Assembly: GCF_003031675.1 (NCBI RefSeq)
Contig: NZ_PYWX01000032.1
Location: forward strand, 124,001 to 188,000
Direction of reading: 5' to 3'
DNA from: Pseudomonas palleroniana
GTDB lineage: Bacteria > Pseudomonadota > Gammaproteobacteria > Pseudomonadales > Pseudomonadaceae
Length of the DNA: 64,000 bases
Shown here: positions 26,607-35,044 of the stretch, in pieces
Layout: each line of letters opens with the position of its first letter
Position numbering within the stretch: position 1 is the stretch's first letter
Notes under the pieces: model-generated
The model's database searches: none
The model's input: the letters and a program-made list of their open reading frames with translations, nothing else
Told to the model about the DNA's origin: nothing
Made by a program: the position numbers and the translations under genes

Positions 26607-27905
26607 ATGAATAATCTCAATGGCCAAAAGCGAATCGTAGTCACGGGTGTCGGCATTGTCGGACCGCTGGGGTGCGGCGTTGAGGAGGTCTGGAAGCGTT
26701 TGTTGGCTGGGCGTTCCGGCATCCGCCAGTTACCGGGCGAGGTTACCGAGGGGACGGGCGTTGCAGTTGGCGGTCAGGTGCCGTCACTGGCTGAAGACGC
26801 CATCGCGGGGTATGACCCCGAGCGCATCATTTCCGCCAAGGATCGCAAGAAGATGGATCGCTTCATTGAGTTTGCCCTTGTAGCGGCGCATGAGGCGCTT
26901 GGGCAGGCAGGCTGGCACCCGACTGAACGCGCAGACCAGCAGAGAACCGCGACGATTATTGCATCTGGCGTGGGCGGGTTTGGTGCGATTGCCGATGCTG
27001 TACGGACCACCGACACACGTGGCCCGCGCAAATTGTCGCCATTCACTGCACCGTCTTTTCTCGCCAACATGGCGGCGGGGTACGTTTCCATCCGGCACGG
27101 TTTCAAAGGGCCGCTTGGCGCACCGGTAACGGCCTGTGCCGCCGGCGTACAGGCTATCGGCGATGCCGCCAGAATCATCAGAAGTGGTGAGGCCGATATC
27201 GCCCTTTGCGGCGGTACCGAAGCGGCGATCGACCGTGTGACCCTAGGGTGTTTTGCGGCGGCCCGTGCGCTTTCCACAGGTTTTGCCGAGCACCCGCAGC
27301 AGGCTTCACGGCCTTTTGATCGGGATCGCGATGGCTTCGTGATGTCCGAAGGCGCGGCGTTGTTAGTGATCGAGTCACTGGAGCATGCCCTCGCGCGTGG
27401 CGCCAAGCCACTGGCTGAGCTGGTGGGTTATGGCACCAGTGCAGACGCCTATCACCTGACCGCAGGTCCCGAGGACGGTAGCGGCGCACGCCGCGCCATG
27501 GAGCAGGCCCTGCGTCAGGCTGCTGTCAGTCCCGAAGATGTTCAACATATTAACGCACACGCGACCTCCACACAGGTCGGTGACAAGGGCGAGTTGGCCG
27601 CCATTCGCTCGGTGTTCGGGAGTGGCTCTGGTGTGGCAATCAGCTCGACCAAGTCTGCCACCGGGCATCTTCTGGGGGCGGCCGGAGGCATTGAGGCGAT
27701 CTTTACCGTATTGGCACTTCGCGATCAGATCGTGCCTGCCACGCTCAACCTGAATCATGCCGATGAGGCGGCTGCTGGGCTTGACCTGGTAAGCCTCAAG
27801 TCCCGGGGGATGGCTATCACGCACGCACTTTCAAATGGCTTCGGTTTTGGCGGCGTTAACGCGAGCGTGCTGTTCCGCCGCTGGGCGCCTGAGTCTGAAG
27901 TGTGA
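26607..27905 (+). CDS. Beta-ketoacyl-ACP synthase II (FabF-like) in the efflux operon
   Basis: A 432-aa condensing enzyme with all catalytic residues in place: Cys177 in TACAAGVQAIG, His318 in NAHATSTQVGD and His354 in KSATGHLLGAAGG, matching the Cys-His-His triad of FabF. It elongates acyl-ACP with malonyl-ACP in the cytoplasm. It starts 10 bases after the pump stop with GAGGAGGG as ribosome site, so it is the last gene of the pump operon and shares its repressor. A spare ketosynthase beside a pump may serve as a target bypass for inhibitors such as cerulenin- or platensimycin-like compounds, or may remodel lipids when the pump is induced; both ideas are inference. Confidence 0.9.
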   Translation: MNNLNGQKRIVVTGVGIVGPLGCGVEEVWKRLLAGRSGIRQLPGEVTEGTGVAVGGQVPSLAEDAIAGYDPERIISAKDRKKMDRFIEFALVAAHEALGQAGWHPTERADQQRTATIIASGVGGFGAIADAVRTTDTRGPRKLSPFTAPSFLANMAAGYVSIRHGFKGPLGAPVTACAAGVQAIGDAARIIRSGEADIALCGGTEAAIDRVTLGCFAAARALSTGFAEHPQQASRPFDRDRDGFVMSEGAALLVIESLEHALARGAKPLAELVGYGTSADAYHLTAGPEDGSGARRAMEQALRQAAVSPEDVQHINAHATSTQVGDKGELAAIRSVFGSGSGVAISSTKSATGHLLGAAGGIEAIFTVLALRDQIVPATLNLNHADEAAAGLDLVSLKSRGMAITHALSNGFGFGGVNASVLFRRWAPESEV

Positions 27906-27932
27906 TGGCAGGTTGTGCCCCGGAGGCAGGAG

Positions 27933-28028
27933 ATGAGTCGCTTTAAAGGCAGCAAGGCAGATGCGACGCGCGCTCTTATTTTGGACGATATGGGAGGCGC
28001 AAGCCGCGCAGGCTGGATTGGCCGCTGA
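27933..28028 (+). CDS. Short ORF with strong ribosome site, possible gene remnant
   Basis: A 31-codon frame beginning MSRFKGSKADATRALIL follows GGAGGCAGG by 2 bases and starts 28 bases after the FabF-like stop. The sequence looks like the first residues of a longer protein that has been cut off, or a leader-sized peptide. I do not recognise it. Confidence 0.3.
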   Translation: MSRFKGSKADATRALILDDMGGASRAGWIGR

Positions 28029-28560
28029 AAACCCCTATCGATATTTGATCACCCAGTACCTCGCTTTTGCTGAAGAGGGCCGGTGTGCAATCGTTGCGTT
28101 CAGTCATGACACTGTGGGCGAGTCCCCCGAGAAATTGTCCTGCAAGCGATGCCTGTTGTCAGCTACCACGACGCGCTTTCCAGAAGTCGATCCCGCATCC
28201 CTGGGCATGTCTGAAATTCCATCTGATTGCATTTCCCTGGTTCCCAGAAACCCCTAATTTAGACGCTTTCACACGTGGTTGATGGATGAGAGATGTCCTT
28301 CAAGCAGCGCTCGACCACTTTTGCCCCGATTGATCAACCCCGATGCGCACGTCAGAACTGAATGATCCAACAGGCTCAACTCCGGTGAATGAATTGCTGG
28401 CAGCCGGTGCTGTAGCCCCCATTTTTGCCCCCAACGCTCACCGGGCTCAGGCGGAAGGCAAGCCTTCATCCAAAATACGGTTCTGAGCAGGCCTCAATAG
28501 TTCTACCTGCCCTTTGCCTTTGTGGTAGATAAGTCCAGTAAGTTGTGGCTAAAGCTAGAA

Positions 28561-28603
28561 ATCAAGCGATAAGGCACAGATTTAGGGAATTAAGTCGCTT
28601 GAT
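28561..28603. promoter_or_regulatory. Inverted repeat in the hipBA leader
   Basis: ATCAAGCGA and TCGCTTGAT are perfect complements 25 bases apart, about 65 bases before hipB. It could be the HipB autoregulatory operator; it does not match the E. coli hip operator pattern. Confidence 0.45.
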
Positions 28604-28667
28604 AGGGCTATGCGTTAATTCTATAATTTTGGGAACTAACTGGCACAGAATGGGCTAGGTACACACT

Positions 28668-28985
28668 ATGTTGGATTTAAGCTTCAGCAAGCCGAGCGAA
28701 GTCGTTAAACGCATCTGCGATCGCTTGCGCACAGAGCGCTTGGCGCTGGACATGACACAAGCCGACTTGGCCGGGCGTGCTGGCATCGGCACAAACACAG
28801 TGTCCAATCTTGAAGCCGGGCGCAATGTCGGATTCGAGAGCGTCGTTCGGGTGGCGATGGCTCTTGGCCGAACCAAGGAACTTGAAGGCTTGTTCCTGCC
28901 AAAGCTGGACACCATCGAGGATATTCGGCGTTACGAAAACAGCGCCAATCGTCTCCGTACAAAAAGGAAGTCCGGCAATGCTTGA
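28668..28985 (+). CDS. hipB: HipB-like XRE antitoxin
   Basis: A 105-aa protein with a Cro/CI-type helix-turn-helix at about residues 15-70 (LDMTQADLAGRAGIGTNTVS, then NLEAGRNVGFESVVRVA). Its basic C-terminal tail RLRTKRKSGNA overlaps the next gene by 8 bases. It should dimerise on its own promoter and hold the HipA kinase inactive. The gene pair is preceded by an AT-rich leader with an inverted repeat. Confidence 0.88.
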   Translation: MLDLSFSKPSEVVKRICDRLRTERLALDMTQADLAGRAGIGTNTVSNLEAGRNVGFESVVRVAMALGRTKELEGLFLPKLDTIEDIRRYENSANRLRTKRKSGNA

Positions 28986-30264
28986 GCAAGTGAACGTCTT
29001 CTACGAGGGCTGGGGTGAGCGATTGCAATGGGGCACGCTGGTCTCCACGACTGCCCTGACCGGTCGCCCGCTGATCGTGTTCGAGTACAGCAATGAAGCC
29101 AGGCAAAGGGGCTTGGAGCTGTCCTCCTACACGCTGCCGCTGGAGGGGACTCAGTTGCGCCGAGATTTCCCAGACCACCAACTGTACTTGCCAGGGCCTG
29201 TTTACGACTCCTTGCCGGATGGGTGGGGCATGTTGCTGATGGACCGTATGTTCAGGCGCCGCGGGCTCACCACGGCGCGCATCGGCTCACTGGAACGGCT
29301 GGCCTACATCGGTAGCAATGCAATGGGGGCCATGACGTTTGAGCCAGTGGCACCCGAAGGGCAGGAGTCTGAAGTCCACATCCCGCTGGAGCAGCTTGCC
29401 GCCGAAGTGCAGGAAGTGCTCCATGGAGACGGTGGCGAGTTCCTGCATGCGTTGCTGCTGGTGGGCGGCTCGCCTCAAGGTGCAAGGCCTAAGGCCCTCG
29501 TCTATCGCGATCCCGAAACTGGCCGGTTTACCACTGCTGTCACGGCGGGCTTTGAAGCATGGTTGATTAAGTTCCCGGCCAAAGAAGAACATGCCGAGGT
29601 GTGCGCTATCGAAATGGTCTACGCCGAATGCCTGCGCATGTGCGGTATCGAGACCCCTGACACGCAGTACTTCAGTCTGCCTAATGGCTTAGCGGCGTTT
29701 GCTAGTAAGCGATTTGACCGTCGGGATGGACTGCGCGTACCCATGCAAAGCCTAGCGGCCTTTACGGGGGCAAATTACCGGTCTCCGGGGGTGTTGGACT
29801 ACGTCAACTTCTTGCGGGCAACACAGATGTGTACCAACGACGTGCGAGAGATGGCGGTGGCCTTCGAACGTGCCGTCTTCAATGTTGCGTTCAACAACAG
29901 AGACGATCATCCCAAGAACTTTGCCTACATCATGTCGCAAGACGGTCAGTGGAGACTGTCGCCAGCTTACGACGTGACCTTCTGCGAGGGGCCAAGTGGA
30001 TATCACCAGATGGATGTGATGGGGGAAGCCCTGACGATTTCCCGCACGCAAATGCTTCGGCTTGCCGAGGAAGCCGAGGTTCCCCCGGACGTTGCAGGCA
30101 GAATGATTGACGGCATTTGTGATGTGGCGAGCCGGTTTGCAAGCATCGCCGAGGACCTATGCCCACAGGTTATTACTCAAGACACCTTGCGCACGATCCA
30201 ATGCCGCATCGATCAGAACATAGCTCGGTTACACCACGGTCATGCGGGCAGCAGTCGCCGCTGA
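28978..30264 (+). CDS. hipA: HipA-family serine/threonine kinase toxin
   Basis: A 428-aa kinase from the ATG that overlaps the antitoxin stop; earlier in-frame ATGs lie inside hipB and are not used. The N-terminal domain (YEGWGERLQWGTLV, later LYLPGPVYDSLPDGWG) is typical. A nucleotide-binding loop GGSPQGARPKA lies near 162-172. The catalytic NNRDDHPKNFAY is near 306-317, and the metal-binding Asp is in SPAYDVT near 331. HipA phosphorylates aminoacyl-tRNA synthetases (GltX in E. coli) and causes growth arrest and persistence. Every key residue is present, so it looks active. Its insertion beside mexT suggests horizontal arrival. Confidence 0.92.
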   Translation: MLEQVNVFYEGWGERLQWGTLVSTTALTGRPLIVFEYSNEARQRGLELSSYTLPLEGTQLRRDFPDHQLYLPGPVYDSLPDGWGMLLMDRMFRRRGLTTARIGSLERLAYIGSNAMGAMTFEPVAPEGQESEVHIPLEQLAAEVQEVLHGDGGEFLHALLLVGGSPQGARPKALVYRDPETGRFTTAVTAGFEAWLIKFPAKEEHAEVCAIEMVYAECLRMCGIETPDTQYFSLPNGLAAFASKRFDRRDGLRVPMQSLAAFTGANYRSPGVLDYVNFLRATQMCTNDVREMAVAFERAVFNVAFNNRDDHPKNFAYIMSQDGQWRLSPAYDVTFCEGPSGYHQMDVMGEALTISRTQMLRLAEEAEVPPDVAGRMIDGICDVASRFASIAEDLCPQVITQDTLRTIQCRIDQNIARLHHGHAGSSRR

Positions 30265-30678
30265 AGATCGGGAGGAGCGGGCGACTCTCATAATCAATGC
30301 TGCCGTGTGCCTCAAGCACGTAGGGCCCTGTGCCGCCGAAGACGTGGGGGTTGCCGGATGACCAAGGCTTGGTATTGATTTGAGCCTTAAACTCACCTGA
30401 TTGAGTTGGGATATCGCCTTGGTACACACAGTGAGCGTCGCCGCTACCGTTGACGCTTCATTCCTTGGCAAACACCAGCTCTGCAAACGGTAAATACGCC
30501 TACTGAACGCCAGAATTAAGGTTGATGGTGTCCGCCTGTTTTAGACCTGGGGCATCCTTTTCAAAGCATCCATAGCATGCCCTCAGATATGCCCCCAGAT
30601 GCCTCGTACTCTGGAAATGGGTAGATCTCCATGGCCTAAGCCGGAAATGATCAGGCTGAACAGCCTGCCCGACAACGC
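30265..30678. other. 414-base gap with possible coding debris
   Basis: No intact gene is seen. On the minus strand, 30270-30450 reads like a protein fragment (GEFKAQINTKPWSSGNPHVF, GGTGPYVLEAHG) without a good start. Around 30575-30680, ATGCCCTCAGATATGCCCCC followed by a short frame ending in a stop near 30680 resembles the DNA and first codons often found at tyrosine-integrase genes. Both suggest island debris; neither is secure. Confidence 0.4.
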
Positions 30679-31593
30679 CTAAAGACTCTCAGGGTCGCCA
30701 AAAAACATCTGAATCCGCGACCGCAACCACCGTTCCCCCGGATCATTATCCTGCGAGCCACGCCACGCCATATGCAGTTCAAAGCTGCGCACCGGCAGGG
30801 GTGGGTCTTCGGCGCGCAGGCCGCCGGCGGAGGTCAGTGCGTCGGCTGCATAGTCCGGCACAGTGGCCAGGATGTCGGTGCCGGCCAGCAGGGTGCCCAG
30901 CCCGTTGAACTGCGGCACGGCGAGGACGACGTGGCGTTTGCGGTCGAGTTTTTCCAATTCTTCATCGATAAAGCCGCTGAGGTCGCCTGCGAACGACACC
31001 AGCGCGTGGGGGCGGGCGCAGAAGTCGTCCAGGCTCAGGGAGCCGGGGACGCTGTCGGCGCGCAACAGTTTGGGCAGGCTGCGGCGCAGTACCTTGCGCT
31101 TGGCGTTGGCCGGCAAGTCGGCGGTGTAGCTGACGCCGATGGAGATTTCGCCGGAGGTCAGCAGGCCAGGCATCAGGATGTAGTTGACCCGGCGCACCAC
31201 CAGCACGATGCCGGGGGCTTCGGCGCGCAGACGTTTGAGCAGTTGGGGCAGCAGGGCGAATTCGACGTCATCGGACAGTCCGATACGAAACACCGCGGTG
31301 CTGGTGGCCGGGTCGAACTCGGCGGCGCGGCTGACGGCGGTGGAAATCGAGTCCAGGGCCGGGGAGAGCAGTGCGAAGATTTCCACGGCGCGGGCCGAGG
31401 GTTCCATGCTGCGCCCGGTACGCACGAACAGCGGGTCATCGAACAACCCACGCAGGCGTGACAACGCCGCGCTGATGGCCGGCTGGCCAAGGAACAATTT
31501 CTCGGCGGCGCGGGTCACACTGCGCTCATGCATCAGGGTTTCGAATACAATCAAGAGGTTAAGGTCGACACGACGCAGGTCGTTACGGTTCAT
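30679..31593 (-). CDS. mexT: MexT, LysR-family activator
   Basis: 304 aa from MNRNDLRRVDLNLLIVFETL, very close over its whole length to what I remember of P. aeruginosa MexT (e.g. SRLRGLFDDPLFVRTGRSME and QDNDPGERWLRSRIQMF). The helix-turn-helix is at about 20-45. An upstream Met at 31617 would add 8 residues but the family start is at 31593. MexT activates mexEF-oprN and other genes under electrophilic or disulfide stress and is restrained by MexS. Here mexS is divergent as in P. aeruginosa. The pump genes are not next to it: downstream lies the hipBA segment. Confidence 0.93.
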   Translation of the reverse strand: MNRNDLRRVDLNLLIVFETLMHERSVTRAAEKLFLGQPAISAALSRLRGLFDDPLFVRTGRSMEPSARAVEIFALLSPALDSISTAVSRAAEFDPATSTAVFRIGLSDDVEFALLPQLLKRLRAEAPGIVLVVRRVNYILMPGLLTSGEISIGVSYTADLPANAKRKVLRRSLPKLLRADSVPGSLSLDDFCARPHALVSFAGDLSGFIDEELEKLDRKRHVVLAVPQFNGLGTLLAGTDILATVPDYAADALTSAGGLRAEDPPLPVRSFELHMAWRGSQDNDPGERWLRSRIQMFFGDPESL

Positions 31594-31861
31594 CTTGGGT
31601 CCTGGAAGAGTCAGCAAGCTTGACGAGAACGGCCATATTCAGAACCTTCAGATTCCATTCAAAAGTATGACCGGCATGAATCTTACGGGGAAAGACTGGT
31701 ACTCTGCACCGGCTAATTGAGTTTTCCTACGAGTCTTGGGGTCTATTCCTCAGAAGCTGAATCAATGGCAGGCATGTTGACTATTAACGGCGACCGGTGG
31801 CCTTGCCCGGAAAGCCCAGATAGAGTTCATGGCATTAGAGGTTACTTTGGCGAGGTTTGCG

Positions 31862-32884
31862 ATGTCCCGCACGATCCGTTTTCACAAGTTTGGTCCGGCC
31901 GAGGTGCTCAAGTGCGAAGAGCATGCAGCCGCACAGCCCGCACCGGGCGAAGTGCAGGTGCGCGTCGACGCGATTGGCATCAGTTGGTACGACATTCTCT
32001 GGCGTCAGAACCTGGCGTCTTCCCATGCCCGTTTGCCGTCGGGCCTTGGCCATGAGATGGCCGGCGTTGTTGTCGCCCTGGGCGACGGCGTGGACGACTT
32101 GGCAGTGGGTGATAAGGTGGCCAGTTTTCCGGCCGAGAGCCCCAATGACTACCCGGTATATGGCGAGCAGATCGTTCTGCCTCGCTCGGCCTTGACCCGT
32201 TACCCGGACGTCTTGAGCCCTATTGAAGCCAGCGTGCACTACACGCCGCTGTTGATCGCCTACTTTGCCTATGTGGACCTGGCGCGGGTCAAGCCGGGCC
32301 AGTTTGCCCTGGTGACTGACGCCAGCCACTGCGCGGGACCTTCGTTCGTGCAACTGGGCAAGGCCCTGGGTGTGCGGGTGATTGCCGCGACCAAGGACAG
32401 CGCGGAGCGTGAGTATCTGCTGTCGCTTGGCGCAGAGAAGGTGATCGTGACTGAAGAGCAGGACCTGCTCATGCAAGTCAACAAATATACGGATAACCGC
32501 GGTGTGGATGTGGTGTTCGATGGCCTGGGCGGCCCGCAGATGTCGCTGCTCGGCGACGTGTTGGCGCCCCGTGGCAGCCTGGTGCTGTATGGCTTGCAGG
32601 GTGGCAACCAGACGCCTTTCCCGGCCTGTGCCGCGTTCCAGAAGAACATTCAGTTTTTTGTGCACTGCATCGGTAATTTTACCGGCAAGCCGGAGCTGGG
32701 CATCATCCAGGACCAGGTGGCATTGCAACGTGCGCTGCGCGACATCAACCAACTGACCGCCGACCGCGTGCTGGTGCCGTTGAAAACCACGGTGTTCCCG
32801 TTCAGCCAGTTCGTCGAAGCGCACCGCTACATGGACGAATGCCCGTGTCGCGAGCGGGTTGCCTTGCAGGTTGAGGCTGTTTGA
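31862..32884 (+). CDS. mexS: MexS, zinc-type (MDR) alcohol dehydrogenase/quinone oxidoreductase
   Basis: 340 aa from MSRTIRFHKFGPAEVLKCEE, with GAGG 6 bases before the ATG at 31862; an earlier ATG at 31829 is less likely. It has the GroES-like N-terminal domain (GLGHEMAGVVVALGDGVDDL near 60-80) and a Rossmann domain (LGKALGVRVIAATKDSAERE). In P. aeruginosa MexS detoxifies an endogenous electrophile, and its loss switches MexT on. Location opposite mexT supports the name. Confidence 0.9.
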   Translation: MSRTIRFHKFGPAEVLKCEEHAAAQPAPGEVQVRVDAIGISWYDILWRQNLASSHARLPSGLGHEMAGVVVALGDGVDDLAVGDKVASFPAESPNDYPVYGEQIVLPRSALTRYPDVLSPIEASVHYTPLLIAYFAYVDLARVKPGQFALVTDASHCAGPSFVQLGKALGVRVIAATKDSAEREYLLSLGAEKVIVTEEQDLLMQVNKYTDNRGVDVVFDGLGGPQMSLLGDVLAPRGSLVLYGLQGGNQTPFPACAAFQKNIQFFVHCIGNFTGKPELGIIQDQVALQRALRDINQLTADRVLVPLKTTVFPFSQFVEAHRYMDECPCRERVALQVEAV

Positions 32885-32953
32885 GCTGTAGGAGTATTCG
32901 CAAATGAGCGCGCCTGGGTCCGAGTGGATGAGGCAAACACGCCATTTGTCAGG

Positions 32954-32979
32954 GCTTAACCTGCGCCTGGGTTAAGCCG
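32954..32979 (+). terminator. Hairpin after mexS
   Basis: GGCTTAACC and GGTTAAGCC form a perfect 9-bp stem with an 8-base loop, 70 bases after the mexS stop. There is no U tract, so it may stabilise the mRNA end rather than end transcription. Confidence 0.45.
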
Positions 32980-33177
32980 CCACCGGGCTGTTCTGCCCCG
33001 CAAACAATACCTTTGCCCCTTGCGCCGCCCTGAATTCCAGCGCGGCGTTGTTGTGTGGGCGCGATTAACGTGCGGCCGGTTGATCATCTGAACGGGTTTC
33101 TGGCGCTGTTCTGTATCTGTTATTCATTATTTGAGTGCCGATAATTGTGCCTTCACTGTCATCTCAAGGACTGAGCA

Positions 33178-33324
33178 ATGATTGACTATCTGAAACTACC
33201 GCATCGTTTCGTCGAAACTAATTCGGCCCTGCCTATTTGTATTGAAAGTTTATTGGGAATGCCTGGGCGGTTTTTCAGGGTTCGGGTGAAAGAGGTAAGT
33301 AATGTCGGTCAGATATTTCTCTAA
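33178..33324 (+). CDS. Small ORF of unknown function
   Basis: A 48-aa frame, MIDYLKLPHRFVETNSALPI onward, with AAGGA 7 bases before the ATG. Its stop is followed in the same frame by more open, protein-like sequence to 33583, so it may be the 5' part of a broken gene. No family is recognised. Confidence 0.4.
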   Translation: MIDYLKLPHRFVETNSALPICIESLLGMPGRFFRVRVKEVSNVGQIFL

Positions 33325-33583
33325 TTTATTAGTTGGAGCGGTGTAGGACGCTGTCGGATTATTCCTAGGGCTATCCCTTCTTTCGCCGTAGGGCGCGCAG
33401 GATCGCGGCTCTCGTCAAAGGTGGTCATTTGGAATGCCACCGGTAACGCTCCGGTGGGTTTGTTGCAAGGTGCTAATGTTGATCCATCCTCGTACCCTGT
33501 AACGAGTAATAAACCTACAGATGTAATAGGTCAGGCAATTGCTCTTGGCAGTTGCTTGAAACTGATATTTCAACTCGGGTAGT
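33325..33583 (+). pseudogene. In-frame coding remnant following the small ORF
   Basis: After the TAA at 33322 the same frame runs open to TAG at 33581. Its last part reads VVIWNATGNAPVGLLQGANV and then DPSSYPVTSNKPTDVIGQAI, which looks like real protein. The first 90 bases do not. This suggests decay of a longer gene by a nonsense change and local scrambling. The identity is unknown. Confidence 0.35.
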
Positions 33584-33589
33584 AAAGCA

Positions 33590-35008
33590 ATGAGCGCAAT
33601 TCACGAGCAAGCCATGAACTATGTTTATCATCAAGTTCTGCAGCGGTTGATCGGGCACTTTACCCGTGCCGAACGTACGGCACTTCAATTGTTGATCCAG
33701 CGAATTGTGGTGGCTGCCGGCGGCATGGAACAAGTCGGTGACTACAAGGTGCTCGTCGCCCATGGCGGTGGTGCTGTCAGCAGCTACACCCTGGCGCTGC
33801 TGCGGGCGGCGCAATTGACCATTGCCGGGCGGGCGCCCAAGACCTTTCATCTGCGTGTAGCCACCTTGCGGCATGCGGGCATGACCCAGGCGACACTGGA
33901 CACCCTGTACCAGGGCTACAGCGCGTTGTTTCTGCACGACGATCCCCGCGTAGACCTGCTCCTGGTGGAAAACCAGGAAGTGCTGCCATTCAATCACCAG
34001 CGCCCGCCGTCGAGTGCGGGGCGTGAGGTCAGCCAGCGCAATATGCTGATGATAGGGCACCTGACGTCCGGCGATATCAGGGCGACATTGTGTAACGACA
34101 CCTACCTGCGCCTGGGGGATTTCTACCAACGGGTCACCACATGGGGTGGCGGGGTGCATGCGGTGGTCAGTGGCGATTCTGCGCGCACGCAAAGCCAATA
34201 CCTGGCCTGGCTGAAAAAGACGGCCACTACGGCGGGCATCACTCTGCCGCCCGGCAAGTCGTCATCGCTCAGTGCGCTGTTTGCGCGCATGGAGGAGTGG
34301 AGCGCCGGTTGCTACCGTGACCTCTACGGCGAACATTATGAGGACATCGACAGCCCGGGCCGGGGCGGGCACCGGCATCTGGCGTATATCGGCATCGACG
34401 ATCTGCTGGGGGAGGTGGACGTTGCCTCGACACCGCTGCTCACGCAGTTCCTGGCCCGTAAACCGGACCCCTTTGCGTTCCACTTCAGCCATTCGGCGTT
34501 CCCTAACCCATTGCTGATGGCGCATTTGCATGGGCTGCAGGCCCAATGCCTGCGGGAGCTGTCCTACGCAGAAGGGGTGGATAGCTTTGTCAGGCAAGCA
34601 ATGGACGCCATGTACCGCCGGCACATTCCACACCACCTGATTGCCGAGGCAAGCTCAGATGACGGACGGATTCTGTCAGCGACCTATGCCCAGGAATTCT
34701 TCGGCCTGGATGAAGGGCAGTTGACCTGCCTGTTGTTCTCACCCTTCATTCACCATGGCGAGCGGCTGGAGGGCTACCTGCGCCAATGCCACCCGGGCAT
34801 GCTGGTGGCGCTCCCTGAGCTGCACAACGTGTTGCAAGGCAAGCCGGCCGGCGATGTGTTGCAGCAATGGGCAGTCGATACCAGCGGGTTGTCGCTGCCG
34901 TTGTTGCAACACCTGTACCGCAAGCGGCCGGTACAGATCGAACGGGGTGCCCAACTGCGCAACCGCCGCCTGGCCCAGGCGCAGGCGGCGCAGTTGTCGG
35001 GGCGTTAG
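33590..35008 (+). CDS. Conserved-looking 472-aa protein of unknown function
   Basis: A soluble protein, MSAIHEQAMNYVYHQVLQRL onward, with no signal peptide or membrane helix. It has GC-rich native codon use and is free of low complexity, so it is a real gene. Visible features are an N-terminal helical part, a VAHGGGAVSSYTLALLRAAQ segment near 57-77, a Trp-Gly-rich TTWGGGVHAVVSGDSART near 183-200, and DSPGRGGHRHLAYIGIDDLL near 253-273 that recalls a nucleotide or metal site. I cannot assign a family. It is followed after 36 bases by a MocR-like regulator on the same strand, so the two may act together. Confidence 0.75.
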   Translation: MSAIHEQAMNYVYHQVLQRLIGHFTRAERTALQLLIQRIVVAAGGMEQVGDYKVLVAHGGGAVSSYTLALLRAAQLTIAGRAPKTFHLRVATLRHAGMTQATLDTLYQGYSALFLHDDPRVDLLLVENQEVLPFNHQRPPSSAGREVSQRNMLMIGHLTSGDIRATLCNDTYLRLGDFYQRVTTWGGGVHAVVSGDSARTQSQYLAWLKKTATTAGITLPPGKSSSLSALFARMEEWSAGCYRDLYGEHYEDIDSPGRGGHRHLAYIGIDDLLGEVDVASTPLLTQFLARKPDPFAFHFSHSAFPNPLLMAHLHGLQAQCLRELSYAEGVDSFVRQAMDAMYRRHIPHHLIAEASSDDGRILSATYAQEFFGLDEGQLTCLLFSPFIHHGERLEGYLRQCHPGMLVALPELHNVLQGKPAGDVLQQWAVDTSGLSLPLLQHLYRKRPVQIERGAQLRNRRLAQAQAAQLSGR

Positions 35009-35044
35009 CCGCGTGCACCGGTTTGTCAGACCAGGTCAGCGCCA

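Larger units (their letters stand above)
27906..28667. other. 762-base region between efflux operon and hipBA
   Basis: No convincing full-length gene is visible. It contains a short ORF at 27933-28028 and an unconvincing 98-codon frame (27961-28257) with no ribosome site. Composition shifts to AT-rich from about 28490 to the hipB start. Confidence 0.5.

Noticed and set aside
27961..28257. 98-codon frame after the ketosynthase gene
   Set aside because: No ribosome site, no similarity and irregular composition; it reads across the end of a better-supported short ORF.
30173..30427. 84-codon minus-strand frame in the hipA-mexT gap
   Set aside because: Part of it looks protein-like, but the frame overlaps the end of hipA and lacks a proper start or ribosome site; kept only as possible debris.
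31594..31861. MexT-type nod-box between mexT and mexS
   Set aside because: I searched for the ATCA-N5-GTCGAT-like pattern and did not find a convincing match.
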